The position numbers and the translations under genes are program-made. Of a stretch of DNA of 51,658 nucleotides, positions 19,581-30,598 are shown piece by piece. The notes beneath the pieces were generated by a model. The model was not told where the DNA came from and searched no databases. It worked only from the letters and a program-made list of their open reading frames with translations. Source of the stretch: Geosiphon pyriformis (taxonomy: Eukaryota; Glomeromycota; Glomeromycetes; Archaeosporales; Geosiphonaceae); assembly GCA_016748015.1 (NCBI GenBank), contig JAAOMT010000205.1:1511-53168 (forward strand), written 5' to 3'. The stretch's first letter is position 1, and the number at the start of each line of letters is the position of its first letter.

Positions 19581-20150
19581 CAAACTTGCCAGAACTAAGG
19601 GCATTTTTGGGATTTGCAGGCTATTATCGCCACTTTATCAAGGATTTTTCTAAACTAGCCCAGCCACTTCATTATTTACAAACCAAGAATGTAAAGTATG
19701 AATGGACTGAAGCTCAACAAAAAGCATTCAACATATTGAGAAGAAAGCTTATTCAAGCTCCAGTGTTGATATATTCAGACTACAGCAAACCATTCATCAT
19801 TACTACAGATGCATCAGGTCAAGCATTGGGAGCAGTACTATCACAGAAAGAACCAAATGGAAGAGAACATCCAGTAGCTTATGCCAGTAAAAGCTTAAGT
19901 CCAGCTGAAAAGAACTATAAAACACCAGCACTGGAACATTTAGCAATCTATTGGGCAGTCATGAAATGGAGAGAATACTTGAGCCAAAAGTTTGAAATAT
20001 ATACGGATCACAAGGGATTGACTTCAATCCAAAAACAAGAATTTGCAGACAATTACCATGCCAGATGGAAAATAGAACTTCACCATTTAATTATACAGTA
20101 CATTATAAAAAAGGAAAAGACAATAGAAATGCTAATAAATTGTCGTGAAT
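19581..20150 (+). pseudogene. Element B RT connection and RNase H
   Basis: Within the open frame 19451-20152: LRAFLGFAGYYRHFIKDFSKLAQPLH, EWTEAQQKAFNILRRKLIQAPVLIY, then RNase H FIITTDASGQALGAVLSQ, HPVAYASKSLSPAEKNYK, LEHLAIYWAVMKWREYLSQKFEIYTDHKGL. The tether is ARWKIELHHLIIQYIIKKEKTIEMLI. The catalytic Asp in TTDAS is kept. A poorly conserved A-rich spacer (20150-20380) precedes integrase and changes frame. Confidence 0.88.
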
Positions 20151-20380
20151 AAAACAAATCTAAAAACATTTCAACCCAAAAATATAACAAAACATAAATA
20201 CACAAAAATACTAACAACTTTAATATTATATAAATACCCAATTGTTCAAGGAAAAATTATCTCAAAAAAAACAAAACAACATAAAACAACAATCAAAATA
20301 TTTTATCAATCATCAAAATATGCTTTACTGAAAGAACAGAAGAAATTCAGATCAACCAATCAGAGTAATCACAGAACCAG

Positions 20381-20685
20381 AGAAAGAGACAATATTATTC
20401 AACATGCACTCAGACCCAACAGCAGGACATTTTCATAAAGAAACAACCATAGAAAGAACCAGAAAAAGATACTATTGGCTATTAATGTATTCAAATACCA
20501 TCCAATATGTTCAAAATTGTGATGCTTGTCAGAGAAGAGAAAAAACAAGACTCAGTGAACCATTAAGACCAATCAAAGTGAAACAACCATTTGATCATAT
20601 TGGAATTGACTTAGTCAAACCATTAACAATTACCAGCAGAAACAACAGATATATTGCAGTAACTATGAATTATCTCACTAAATGG
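20381..20685 (+). pseudogene. Element B integrase, N-terminal part (interrupted by E)
   Basis: Zinc finger HSDPTAGHFHKE ... VQNCDACQRR is complete (H, H, C, C). The core starts HIGIDLVKPLTITSRNNRYIAV. The first catalytic Asp is Asn (TMNYLTKW; VAVDYLTKW in D). E is inserted at ATGG in the Trp codon of LTKW. The core continues at 30673. Confidence 0.88.
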
Positions 20686-21532
20686 TGTTACAGGTGACAA
20701 TTTCTGGTGTTAAATTAAATACGAACTCGTAACTTGGTGCTCAAAGCTATTCTCGTTGTCAATGATCTGAAGGTTTGGTATCTGAAGGTTTTGTATCTGA
20801 AAGGTTTGGTTGAGTTCTTTGTATAATGGACAGAGATTCAATGGTGATAGTTTTTTCTGTAGCTTCCCGAAACCGCAGTTTTGTCAATTTTTTTCTCAGC
20901 TTGATGACTGGTATTCCTTCTGGTAAGCTATCCTCAATCAAGTGTTCTACCCTTATTTCTGGGTCTTTTACCAGTCACGTTTATCCTGACGTCAGTGTCT
21001 TGTGTGTTAATTCTCAATAGAGTTAGTAAACAACAATAAAATCAAAACAAGAAAATAAATAAAATAAAATAAAATAAAGAAAGAAAAGAAATAAGCCAAG
21101 GCAATTTGCGAGTTAGTATTCCATCAATAGCCATGATCAAGAGCTATTGTTCCAGTGTGATTAAGTATCAATTACTATCAACATGAAGTGTTGATAGTAG
21201 AAATGAGTTTGAGATAACAAATAGTTATTTATTAGATGATTGTAATTTGGAGAGTTGCTTAGATTAAATCTAAAACTAAGAGATCTGTCTTTTCAGCTTC
21301 TAATCCTGCTGCTATATATACATAATTGAGATTCCTCAATTCTTCACAACAAGAATCCTGAAATTTCTGGAATCCTGAAATTCTGGAATCCTGCGATTCC
21401 TCGTCAGAGAATCCTGAAATTCCTGGAATTCTGCAATTCCTGAGAGGAATTCTGGAATTCCACATTTACTATGCCTACTTCTGATTGGCTAATAATCATG
21501 CTAATATATTTCTTATATTTCTATGAATAATA
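20686..21532 (-). repeat. 3' LTR of element E
   Basis: 847 bp. On the minus strand it begins TATTATTCATAG and ends CTGTAACA. It contains the GGAATTCC-rich U3 array (21330-21470), hairpin 1 (about 21177-21199), hairpin 2 (21125-21149), TACTAACTCGC with a pyrimidine tract, and the AAAC/GTTT stem at 20870-20881. It is shorter than the 5' LTR mainly through fewer U3 array units. Confidence 0.92.
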
Positions 21533-21545
21533 TTATTCTCTCCTT
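21533..21545 (-). other. Polypurine tract of element E
   Basis: The minus strand reads AAGGAGAGAATAA between the ORF3 stop (21546-21548) and the 3' LTR. Confidence 0.75.
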
Positions 21546-22175
21546 TTAATATTGAGCTCCGTCAAAATCCAACTCGTTTAATTCCCCCTCTTGAAGTATT
21601 TCTTGGATTTTGTTTTCGAGAATTACTTGTGTTATTTGGGTCTGTAATTTTTTAAATTGAGCATTAGTGATCTTTTTCAATTGATTACTGGTAACCATAT
21701 CCATTGCTTTGTTGAGTAATATTTCTGGTCTATCCTAAAATGCTGTGTGTATTTGGTATATAGCTTGGGCCTGTGTGGATAAGTTGTTCTTTCTCACAAA
21801 ATTTTTTAATTGTTGTGATATTCTTTTGTTGAATAATCACTTTGTTTTATCTGTATATAGATTCTGGATATTTACATGTTGTCCCAAGTAAAAATAACAA
21901 TAGTTTCATGGAAATTGTTGTATCCACCAATTCCAAGTTTCTTTAGTCAACTCTTGATATAGTGACTCTTTTGTCGACTCTCTTATTGCTAATTTTACTT
22001 TCACAATGATTTTGTTCACAGTATTTTCAGTTTTCTTTTGTGTTCTGGATTGCAATGTCTTTCTAGTATCTTGATATCAAATGGTTTGTTGATTGATTAT
22101 AATCTCCATTTCCTGGTGTTGGATCAATTGAAAGAGTTGTTGTGCTAATGAATAAATGTTGTCTGTAATTTCCAT
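21546..22175 (-). pseudogene. Element E ORF3, conserved unknown protein
   Basis: 210 codons from ATG at 22175 (MEITDNIYSLAQQLFQLIQH) to TAA at 21546, with a few in-frame stops. Shares with B the short form without the Gly/Lys-rich insert. It keeps the two Trp of ETWNWWIQQFP where A, B and D have stops. The core reads KRISQQLKNFVRKNN, AIYQIHTAF, ITNAQFKKLQ and ends LDFDGAQY at the polypurine tract. No known domain recognised. Confidence 0.75.
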
Positions 22176-22239
22176 TTTTCTGATATTTCCTGTCGCATCT
22201 ACCATGTCTTTATATATTTTTTTGATGAATCAATTTGAT

Positions 22240-23430
22240 GTGTTGTTGTCAATAATGATTGGTTCCAGATCTCGTGGAATCTGATCTGGTTGAACTAGTA
22301 TTCTCTGTACTCCTAATTGTGGAATATTACTGGTGGATGGTGGTATGGTGTTGTGGTATGGTTTCAGTCAATCTCTATGTGCTGCTTTGGTTAAGATTTT
22401 GTTGTCTAGTCTTAATTTGTAAGCTCCATTTCCTAGAATTTTTTCTATGTGAAATGGTCTGTCCTATTTGGGATCAAATTTTCCACTCCATTGTTTTTCC
22501 ACTTTGGTATAATGTAAAAGTACTTTGTTTCCAATCTTGAATTTAATTGGTTTGTCTGGTAGTTGATTATCATGTTTTTTTTCTGTTTCTCTTGTGACTT
22601 TTGTATGTTATCAATTGCTCTTCTTTGTTTGTTTTCCAATGTTTCCATTAAGTCATATGTTTTTCTTAACAATGTTTCTTGGAAATTCTTTTCTGTTATT
22701 GGTTCAGTTGAATATGTGTTGATCTCTATCTTTACTGGTAATGTTGCTGTTTTACCGTATACTAATTCAAATAGTGTTGCTTGTGTAGTGTCTTGCTTCA
22801 TTGTTCAATAAGCAAATAGTACTAATGGTATTAACATGTCCCAATCATTCTGGTTTTCTTGGCTAAGCTTATCTATTGCTTCACACAATGTTCTGTTGAA
22901 TCTTTCAACTAATCTGTTGGTTTGTGGATGGTATGGTAATAATAGTGGTCTCTTAATTCCGAATTTTTGGCTCAATTCTGTTAATGTTCTGTTCACAAAA
23001 TGAGTTCCTTGGTCTGATAATAATTCCTTTGAACATCTGTGTTGACAAATTAAATCTTGATGAATGAATTCAGCAATGGATTCTGCATCTGCTCTTTGAA
23101 TTGCTTTCACCTCTGGCCATTTAGTGAGATAGTCCATGGCTACTGCTATGTATCTGTTTTCTCCTCTAGTGATTGTTAATGGTCTGACTAGATCAATTCC
23201 AATACAGTCAAATGGTTGTTTCACTTTAATTGGTCTTAATAGTTCACTGGGTTTCATTCCTCCTCTTCACTGACAAGCATCACAATTTTGAACATATTGG
23301 ATAATGTCTGGATATATTGATGGCCAATAGTATTTTTTTCTGGTTTTTTCCATGGTTGCTTCTTTGTAAAAGTGTTCTGCTGTTGAATTTGAGGGCATGT
23401 TGAATAATATTGTCTCTTTTTCTGGCTCTG
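22240..23430 (-). pseudogene. Element E integrase
   Basis: The zinc finger region near 23270-23390 reads MPSNSTAEHFYKE ... VQNCDACQ, so the first His is Pro. The core (open 22805-23257) keeps D, D and E: VAMDYLTKW, LLSDQGTHF, NRLVERFNRT. LFAY then TGA stands where D has CGA. The second open piece 22445-22801 gives TTQATLFELVYGKTATLPVKIEINTY and the C-terminal part. On the minus strand the GPY/F-like part reads around WKNNGVENLIPNRTDHFT, then continues broken towards QIPRDLEPIII. Catalytic triad complete, zinc finger not. Confidence 0.88.
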
Positions 23431-24200
23431 TAATTACTTTGGTTGGTTGCTCTAGCTCTTTTCTATTTTTTTGATAAAGTATATTTTGGTGAATGATAAA
23501 ATATTTTGATTGTTGTTTGATACTCTTTCGTTCTGTTTGAGATAAATTCTTCTTGAACTGTTAAGTGTTTATATAATGTTGCAGTTGTTGATATTTTTGT
23601 ATGTTCATCTTTTGTTATATTTTTTGTTGGTATTGTTCTGGTTTTGTTATATTTTGAGTTGAAATGTTCTTAGATTTGTCTCATTCACAACAAACCATTA
23701 GCATTTCCATTGTCTTTTTCCTTTTTATAATGTATAGTATAATTATATAGTGTGAGTGCCATTTTCTATCTTGACTGTCTTTTATCTCCAAATTCTTGTT
23801 TTTGAAGTGATGTTAATCTTTTGTGATCTGTGTATACTCCAAACTTTTGGCTCAAGTATTTTTTCCATTTCATGACTGCCCAGTATATCGTTAAGTGTTC
23901 TTGTTCTGGTGTTCCATAGTTCTTTTCGGCTGGTGTTAAACCTCTGCTGGCATATGCTATTGGATGTTCTCTGCTGTCTGGTCTTCTCTGAGATAGTACT
24001 GTTCCCAATGCTGGGCCGGATGCATTGGTGGTAATGATAAATGGTTTGCTGTAATCTGGATAGATTAGTACTGGAGCTTGAATGAGCTTTCTTCTCAGAA
24101 TATCAAAAGCTTCTTGTTGACTTTCTGTCCATTTATATTTTGTATTCTTGGTTTGCAATTGGTTGAGTGGCTGCGCTATTTTGAAAAAGTTTTTGATAAA
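23431..24200 (-). pseudogene. Element E RNase H and spacer before integrase
   Basis: Within the open frame 23766-24629: FIITTNASGPALGTVLSQ (catalytic Asp changed to Asn in TTNAS; TTDAS in B and D), HPIAYASRGLTPAEKNYGT, LTIYWAVMKWKKYLSQKFGVYTDHKRL. The spacer 23431-23765 is A-rich, poorly conserved and carries the frame change to integrase. Confidence 0.87.
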
Positions 24201-25120
24201 ACATTGATAGTAGCTAGCAAATCCCAAGAATGATTTCAGTTCTGTCATATTTGTCAGTACTGGAAAGTTCTTTACTATCTCTATTTTCTCTGGATTTATT
24301 TTGATGCTGTCTTTGCTGACTATGTGTCCCAAAAATTTTAGTTCTGTTTTGCCAAAAAAACACTTTGTTGCATTTAACTTTAGTCTTGCTCTTCTTAGTT
24401 TTTCGAACACTTGTTGAAGATGATGAAGATAATCATCAAATGTTTTTGAGAATACATTGGTGTTGTTCAAGTATACAATTACTGATTTCCACAATAAGCC
24501 AGTATAAACAATTTCTATTAGCTTTTGGAAAGTGGCTGGTGCGTTGGTTAAGCCAAATGGCATTACTTCAAATTCAAAATTCCCTTCTCTGGTGGTGAAT
24601 GCTGTCTTTTCTTTGTCAGCTGGATCCATGGTTACTTGTCAGTAACCACTGTCCAGGTCTAATGTTGAAAACCATTTGTTTCCACTGAAAGCATCAAATA
24701 ATTCTTGGATCCGTGAAGTGGGGTAGCTATCTCCATGAGTTATTCCATTGAGTTTTCTATAATCTACACAAAAGTGGATCTTTCTATTCTTTTTACGAAC
24801 GAGTATCACTGGTAATAACCATGGGCTCATTGATGGCTGAATTAGCCTGTTGTCAAGCATTCAGTTTATCTTTTGCCAGATAATCTTGTGGCTAGCTGGT
24901 AGTACTCTGTATGCTCTTTGTTTAATTGGCATTGCATCTCCAGTCTTGATCTAATGCTGGATGATGTCAGTTTGGCCAAACTCATTTTCACTGGCAAAGA
25001 TGTCATTGAAATTGTTGAGCAACATCTTAAGTTGCATACTTTGGAGTAAATCCAAGTTTCCTATGTTTATTTGTTCCAATTGTTCTGATTGGAGCAAATA
25101 ACATTCGCTTTGTCCGTATA
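24201..25120 (-). pseudogene. Element E reverse transcriptase
   Basis: Minus-strand motifs: QLEQINIGNLDLLQSMQLKM, NEFGQTDIIQH then TAG (former CAG), WMLDNRLIQPSMSPWLLPVI, HFCVDYRKLNGITHGDSYPT, WFSTLDLDSGYWQVTMDPAD (first Asp kept), MPFGLTNAPATFQKLIEIVY, the YxDD box as YLNN at 24462-24473 (AAC AAC), and CFFGKTELKFLGHIVSKD. Same frame as gag. Inactive by the active-site change. Confidence 0.9.
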
Positions 25121-25480
25121 TCATTTGTGATGTAATATCGACATATTCACAAAGCTGTGGAAAGTCCAGAATAGTGCTTGGTGGTTGATCCTCTATTTCA
25201 GTGCTTAAGTATCCAATGGTGGTTCTGGCTGGTATTTCTACAATATTTCTGGTGTTGTTGTAGATGGAAATTTTGATATGGTTATGGCTCTTGGCTGGTA
25301 TGTGTAGATTAATAAGTCCAATTTCTCCTGATTCACAAAGGGTTGGTTCTGCTTCAAAAATCTGATTCTGTTTTTTTACTTCTTGCTTTATCCCTATCAT
25401 GTACTGGCCATATGGTGAAATGAAAATTGCTTGACCCACTGAAATAATTTCTCCTTGGTCAACAATTTTTTTTTCTGCCA
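25121..25480 (-). pseudogene. Element E segment between dUTPase and RT
   Basis: Open, part of the 25928-24951 frame: EIISVGQAIFISPYGQYMIGI, FEAEPTLCESGEIGLINLHI, KISIYNNTRNIVEIPARTTIGYLSTE, FPQLCEYVDITSQ. Probably beta-rich. It follows dUTPase directly without a spacer. Role unknown. Confidence 0.65.
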
Positions 25481-25960
25481 TATTAACTGGTACATCTATT
25501 CTACTCGTTGATCCAAATCCCTGTATTCCTTTCACTGTTATTCCTAATTCCTCCCTCTTTCCTACTGATACTAACTGAGCTACTCTAACCAGAGACAGGA
25601 ATATTGTCTGGGCTATCTTTTTGTTAGGCTCTATTATATAGGTCTTTTCTGAGTCATTTTGTAGCATAGTGATGATATTTCTTACATATCCCATGTCAAT
25701 TATTTTTCTTCTTATATTAATCCCTCTTTTCACTAAACTACTCCTAGATGCTAATTGAACTATTGTTGTTGCCAGAATTTCTAGTGCTATTTTCAAATCA
25801 ATGCAGGTGTGCAAATGTGGTTCCAATTTAATGATATTTTTTCCTGGATACCTCAGATCAAATTCAGCATCAGTATTGTGTACACGTTCTGGCATGATAC
25901 CTTCATTATTGTCACTATACCATTTCAACTCCTGTTCTTTGGAAAGGTCTGGCAGTGCAA
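25481..25960 (-). pseudogene. Element E dUTPase domain (best preserved copy)
   Basis: All five dUTPase motifs in one open frame: motif 1 TDAEFDLRYP (Gly of DAG changed to Glu), motif 2 SRSSLVKRGI, motif 3 KIIDMGYVRNI, motif 4 NKKIAQTIFLSL, motif 5 GIQGFGSTSR (25498-25530). Motif 5 keeps the GFGST P-loop-like segment that closes over the nucleotide phosphates. No stop within the domain. Sits between the cysteine-rich linker and the beta-rich segment, upstream of RT. Confidence 0.88.
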
Positions 25961-27110
25961 TGTATTGTTCATATTTTGGGTCGGGGTTTGGATCTGAGTT
26001 GGAATTGTTGTCATTGTTAATGCCATTTTAAATGGAGCTGAAACCGGTGTTTTTGTTATCATCCTTGTTGGAGTTTGAATTGGAATTGAAAATCAATTCC
26101 GATTCTGATGTGCAGCTGTTGATTGGTTCTTCTTTTTTGGGGATTGTATAGATCATGTGTGGTGGTGGATTGTAAATGAGGTCACACTCATTACAATATT
26201 AGAAGTCACATGAAATCAAACAATAGTCACATAGTCAAGTGTTTATTTCTTTCAATCTTTGTTCCTGCTCTTCTCTGGTGGATGCTAAGTTCTGATAGTG
26301 TTTATGGAATTCTTCTGGACTGTTTTCTAAGTTGAGAAAGATGTCCGGGTTGAGAACCAAAACAATGTCTGTTGGTTCTGGAGCATTGTTTTTAATTTCT
26401 AAAATCTCACTGGGTGAAGTGCCCTCTACTTTGGCATTGGCCATTCACCAGATTTCGTCTTTGTCATGTGGGTAATCTTCTAAGTGAGAGATTGCTCAGT
26501 GCCAGACAGCTGTTATTGGTGTGCCGCGACTTACCCAATCATTGATGAGGATTGTGTATTGGCACAAAGCATCACACGTTCCTCCTCAACCAGGAATGTT
26601 ATTCCACATTCTTTCGTCGAGTAATTGTTCGCTGCAAGCAAGACATGGTTTGTTGTCCCATTTGCCTTGTCATTTTGGGTAACCATAGCATTCTTTATGG
26701 CATGGTTTGCAGTAGTAGTAGGTTTGCATCCAGTAGTCTTCGTCTGGCACGATCCATGCTTCCATAGAAGAGAGTTTCTTCTTGCAGTCCTGACATTTTA
26801 AGGGAATATAAGGTGGCTCCTTCACTGGCTTATGTAAGTATTCTTTTTCCCAGCCACTGGTTATTTTTTCTGTAATTTTATTGGTTTTTCCAAGTAAGTC
26901 TTTTTCTTTCTCCTTTCCTTTCCCTTTTTCTTTCCAGCTGGTTGGTGTTGCTTTGTTTTCATCATCATTATTCCAGGTGTCAATAGTGGTCTCACAAGTA
27001 TGTTCTTCTGTTTCTGTTCTTTTTCCCTTTACATTGTTTTTTTCTTCCCAGTCTAGAATTGGCGGTAGCTCGTTGTGCTCAATGTTAGCCCACAATATTT
27101 GGTATGCCTC
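25961..27110 (-). pseudogene. Element E cysteine-rich segment
   Basis: Counterpart of 9895-10790. The open frame 26670-27194 holds a charged linker (ETEEHTCETT, KEKGKGKEKEKD) then LKCQDCKKKLSS, YYYCKPCHKECYGYPK. After TGA come KPCLACSEQL, TCDALCQYTILINDW, WMANAKVEG (26235-26444 open), EEFHKHYQNLASTREEQEQRLKEINT, and the second cluster LCDYCLIS, YCNECDLIYNPPP. A Ser/Asn/Asp-rich linker leads to dUTPase. The invariant cysteines are the same as in D and B. Confidence 0.75.
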
Positions 27111-27760
27111 CCAAGTAGGCTTTGGTTTTTTCTTCTCGAAATTGATAAGCGGCGTTAATGACGTGACGTTGTTAGATTTGAAATGGCCACACATGGCCGA
27201 TACTTGTGTGTATTGGCTGTTTTGGCTAAGTTGGAGTTCCTGTGTGTTCTAGTCGAGCATTGCGTTGGTTTTGGACAACCAGTTATTGCCAACAAGAACT
27301 TGGTATTGAGTTGCTTCCATTACTAATACCTTGATTAGTACAGTGATGCCGTTGATTTCAATAGATAGATCATCAATTTTGCCAATGGGAGTTTTGGTTG
27401 CTCCATTAGCTGTTATGATTCTGGCACTGGCAGCATGATCAACTCGGCAACCTAATTGGTCCATGAGTTGTCATGTAATAATACTGCCTACTAACCTACT
27501 ATTAAGAATAAGCTTAATGGAATAGCCATCAATTTTGACATCAGTGTATATTGCCATGATGGGTTTTTCCTTAATAGTGGCTCCACTGAACAAAAGAACT
27601 CTTGATGGTTTTTCAATTTCAAATGAGAATATGGCTGCAAGTGACTTGTCTTCTGTGATAGTGGCTGGTGGGATATTGCTGATGAGTGTTAATTGTTGGT
27701 TGAATCCCAAATTGGTGTTGGTGGCATTTTCTAGGGTAACTAGGAGACTTAAATAGTTTT
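27111..27760 (-). pseudogene. Element E protease
   Basis: NIPPATITEDKSLAAIFSFEIE, FSGATIKEKPIMAIYTDVKIDG, then IKLILNSRLVGSIIT: the catalytic DSG is NSR, two G-to-A changes, so the protease is dead. TGA follows SIIT at the position shared with A and B. Downstream, MDQLGCRVDHAASARIITANGATKTPIGKIDDLSIEING and ATQYQVLVGNNWLSKTNAMLD are open (27249-27464). Confidence 0.87.
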
Positions 27761-29684
27761 GAGAATTCAGGTTTTGGGTGGCACCAGTACCTGAATTCCG
27801 TGAACACAATCTTGATGGTAAGTTAGAAGAACTGGGAATCAGTTGGTGGACAACCATTGCCAATCTCCAGTTTTGTGTAATTCTAGGTCTGGGGTGGCCT
27901 GATGTCATATTAACTGAATTTTGGAGCAGTGTCTGAATTGATTGGGATTGATAAATTTTTTGGGGTTGTAGCTGATAGATTACTGGTGGCTATGATTAAT
28001 AAATTTGAGGTTGATATACTGGTGGTTGATAGATTGGTGGCTGTGTCATTGGCAGATAAGTAGTTTAATCTTGATTTGGGTAACAATTTGGAGTTTGAAA
28101 TCTGCAATCAAGATTTTGATATTGATTTTCCAATCATAAATTGTTGCTATAAAATTTGCAGTCTGCTTTTATGTGTCCTTGTTTACCACAGTTGTGGCAA
28201 ATACACATTTCTGGCTGCCACAGCTGATTAGGTGCTGCTGATGATGATGATGGATGCGACTGATTTTGGAAACAATTTGCATTTCCTGGATTATTGCATC
28301 ATTGTGGTGATTGATAAATTGGGCAATTATCAGCTAAGTATCTCTCTAACTTCTGATTAATTAAATTACTAAATTGTTTCAATTTAGAATCCAATTCAGA
28401 TAATCCATTCATTATTAGGTTCATGGTGTGGGCATGATTGGCTTCTAATTCGGCAGATTCGAAATCTTTGGCATGTGTGACTGTGTCCTGGAGAATGGCT
28501 GGATGTAATGGACATACGTGTTGCAGGATGCTACTGTACAGGCCACAGATGAATTGATTGAGAATTTGTGGCACTGTGAAATAATTAGCATTAATTGCTT
28601 GGATTTGTCGCAGATTTCTATGAAAACATCCCAGATATGTGGTAACTGCTTTAGTTTTTTTTTGTTTAATTGTAGTGAAAGTGTTGGCTAATCTGTTGAT
28701 GCTGTTGTTATTGCTAAAGTATCTCAAAAATTCTAATTTGAAGGCATTGAAATCTTGGGATTTGTCGACCAGGCTTTAATATCATGAATCTGCTGTATCT
28801 TTGAGAAAATAAGGTATGGCTTGCATGGCTCTGGCATTATTCCATCCGTTGACTGTAATGGCTTTTTCTATATCATTTAGCCAAACTTGTGCGTCATCCT
28901 CTTCGCTGGTGAATTTGTCAAGCTTTGCAATTGGTGCGTATGCCATTTGTTGTTGTTGCTGTGGTGGAAGTTGTTGTTGTTGTTAAGGTGGTACTGGGGG
29001 TGGTTGTTGAGTTTGTTGGTTCGGTATTTGGATGGGCTGACCAATTGGTTCAATTGGTGGTTGATTAATAATGATAAATGGAGATAAGTGTTGATTAATT
29101 ACTTCAGAGTTTTGATTTTAGGGTGTTTGAATATTCAGAGTTTTGATTTCCAGATTTTTTCACTGAGTTTGAACATTTGGGGCTCCAAATTCCAGGTTTT
29201 CAAGGATCAGGTTTTGGTAAGTAAATTCTTGATCTTCCAATTTTTTTTCCTCTTCTTCTTCAGATAGTTCCCACAAGGTAGTGGTTCTAAAGTCTGGTTG
29301 AGATGGCAGTAATCAAATTTTTGATGGTGTTGATGATCATGACTTAAATTCTTTAAAATATTTGCCTTTATTGATGTAAGTAATTGGATATCTTTGTTGG
29401 ATGTAATGTTTAATTTCTTTGTTGATCTCAATAATGATGGAGACAAAATTGTGATTTGTTGGCAGGTTGGTATTTTGAATTAATTCTCTGTAGAAAGTTT
29501 CCCTGGCTGATTCAGTATTCACTAGTGTTCCTAACAAAGAGGAAATCTTTTTGTTGACGTAAAAATTAAAGGCTGATTCGGTAGATATATGATTGTGGTT
29601 TAATCTCAAGTGTTGACAATAGTGTTGAAATAGAGATTTCGCGAATCCTAAATGGTTTGCTCTTATGTTTTTTGATTCTGCCAC
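27761..29684 (-). pseudogene. Element E gag
   Basis: ATG at 29684 (MAESKNIRANHLGFAK), 44 nt after the PBS, as in B. The N-terminal domain (29337-29684) has an in-frame deletion against B: YINKGK joins YFKEFKS, dropping roughly 70 codons of the B form. Then a Gln/Pro-rich linker, MAYAPIAKLDKFTSEEDDAQVWLND, the capsid part (28299-28727 open: SNNNSINRLANTFTTIK, LNQFICGLYSSILQHV), an intact CCHC knuckle (about 28158-28199, CHNCGKQGHIKADC) and a Gln/Tyr/Pro-rich tail. Stops are scattered. One frame with pol. Confidence 0.86.
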
Positions 29685-29727
29685 TTTTGGATGATGTTTA
29701 TTGGTGCTGGTTTTTTGTAAGATTATA

Positions 29728-29744
29728 CTTCACAGAAAGCACCA
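29728..29744 (-). other. Primer binding site of element E
   Basis: The minus strand reads TGGTGCTTTCTGTGAAG, 2 nt after the LTR end. Same site as in A, B and D apart from transitions. Confidence 0.82.
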
Positions 29745-30190
29745 AATGTTACAGGTAACAATTTCTGGTGTTGAATTAAATATGAACTTATAACTTGGTG
29801 CTTAAAGCTATTCTTATTGTCAATGATCTGAAGGTTTGGTATCTAAAGGTTTTGTATCTGAAGGGTTTGGTTGAGTTTTTTGTATAATGGACAGAGATTC
29901 AATAGTGATAGTTTTTTCTGTAGCTTCCCAAAACCGCAGTTTTGTCAATTTCTTTCTCAGCTTAATGGCCAGTATTCCTCCTGGTAAGCTATCTTCAATT
30001 GAGTATTCTACCCTTATTTCTGGGTCTTTTACCAGTCATGTTTATTCTGACATCAGTGCCCCATGTGTTAATCCTCAATAGAATTAGTAAACAACAATAA
30101 AATCAAAGCAAGAAAATAAAGAAAAGAAAATAAAATAAAATAAAGAAAGAAAAGAAATAAGCCAAGGCAATTTGCAAGTTAGTATTCCGT

Positions 30191-30215
30191 CAATAGCCAT
30201 GATCAAGAGCTATTG
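30191..30215 (-). promoter_or_regulatory. Conserved leader hairpin 2, element E
   Basis: On the minus strand: stem CAATAGC/GCTATTG, loop TCTTGATCATG with palindrome TGATCA, identical to B and C. The 3' LTR counterpart is at 21125-21149. Confidence 0.65.
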
Positions 30216-30416
30216 TTCTAGTGTGGTTAAGTATCAATTACTATCAACACTTCATATTGATAGTAGAAATGGGTTTGAGATAACAAATAGTTATTTATTA
30301 GATGATTGTAATTTGAAGAGTTGCTTAGATTAAATCTAAAACTAAGAGGTCTGTCTTTTTAGCTTCTAATCCTGCTGCTATATATACATAATTGAGATTC
30401 CTCAATTTCTTGATTC

Positions 30417-30598
30417 TTCACAACAGGAATTCTGGAATTCCTGGAATCCTACAATTCCTTTAAGAAGAATCTTGGAATTCTGGAATCCTGCAATTCCTTT
30501 AAGAAGAATCCTAGAATTCTGAAATCCTGTGATTTCTCGTCAGGGAATTCTGAAATTCCTGGAATCCTGCAATTCCTGAGAAGAATTCTAGAATTCCA
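30417..30598 (-). repeat. U3 GGAATTCC-type array, element E
   Basis: Tandem 11-14-bp units built on GGAATTCC, GGAATCCTG and GCAATTCC, many self-complementary, including a duplicated unit of about 37 bp (ATCTTGGAATTCTGGAATCC form) absent from the 3' LTR. The same array is in solo LTR C (36058-36215). Upstream of the TATA box. Confidence 0.72.

Noticed and set aside
30417-30598. CRISPR-like array of short palindromic repeats
   Set aside because: The repeats are degenerate, lack regular spacers, and occur at both ends of element E and in solo LTR C as part of U3. The window is eukaryotic and there are no cas genes.
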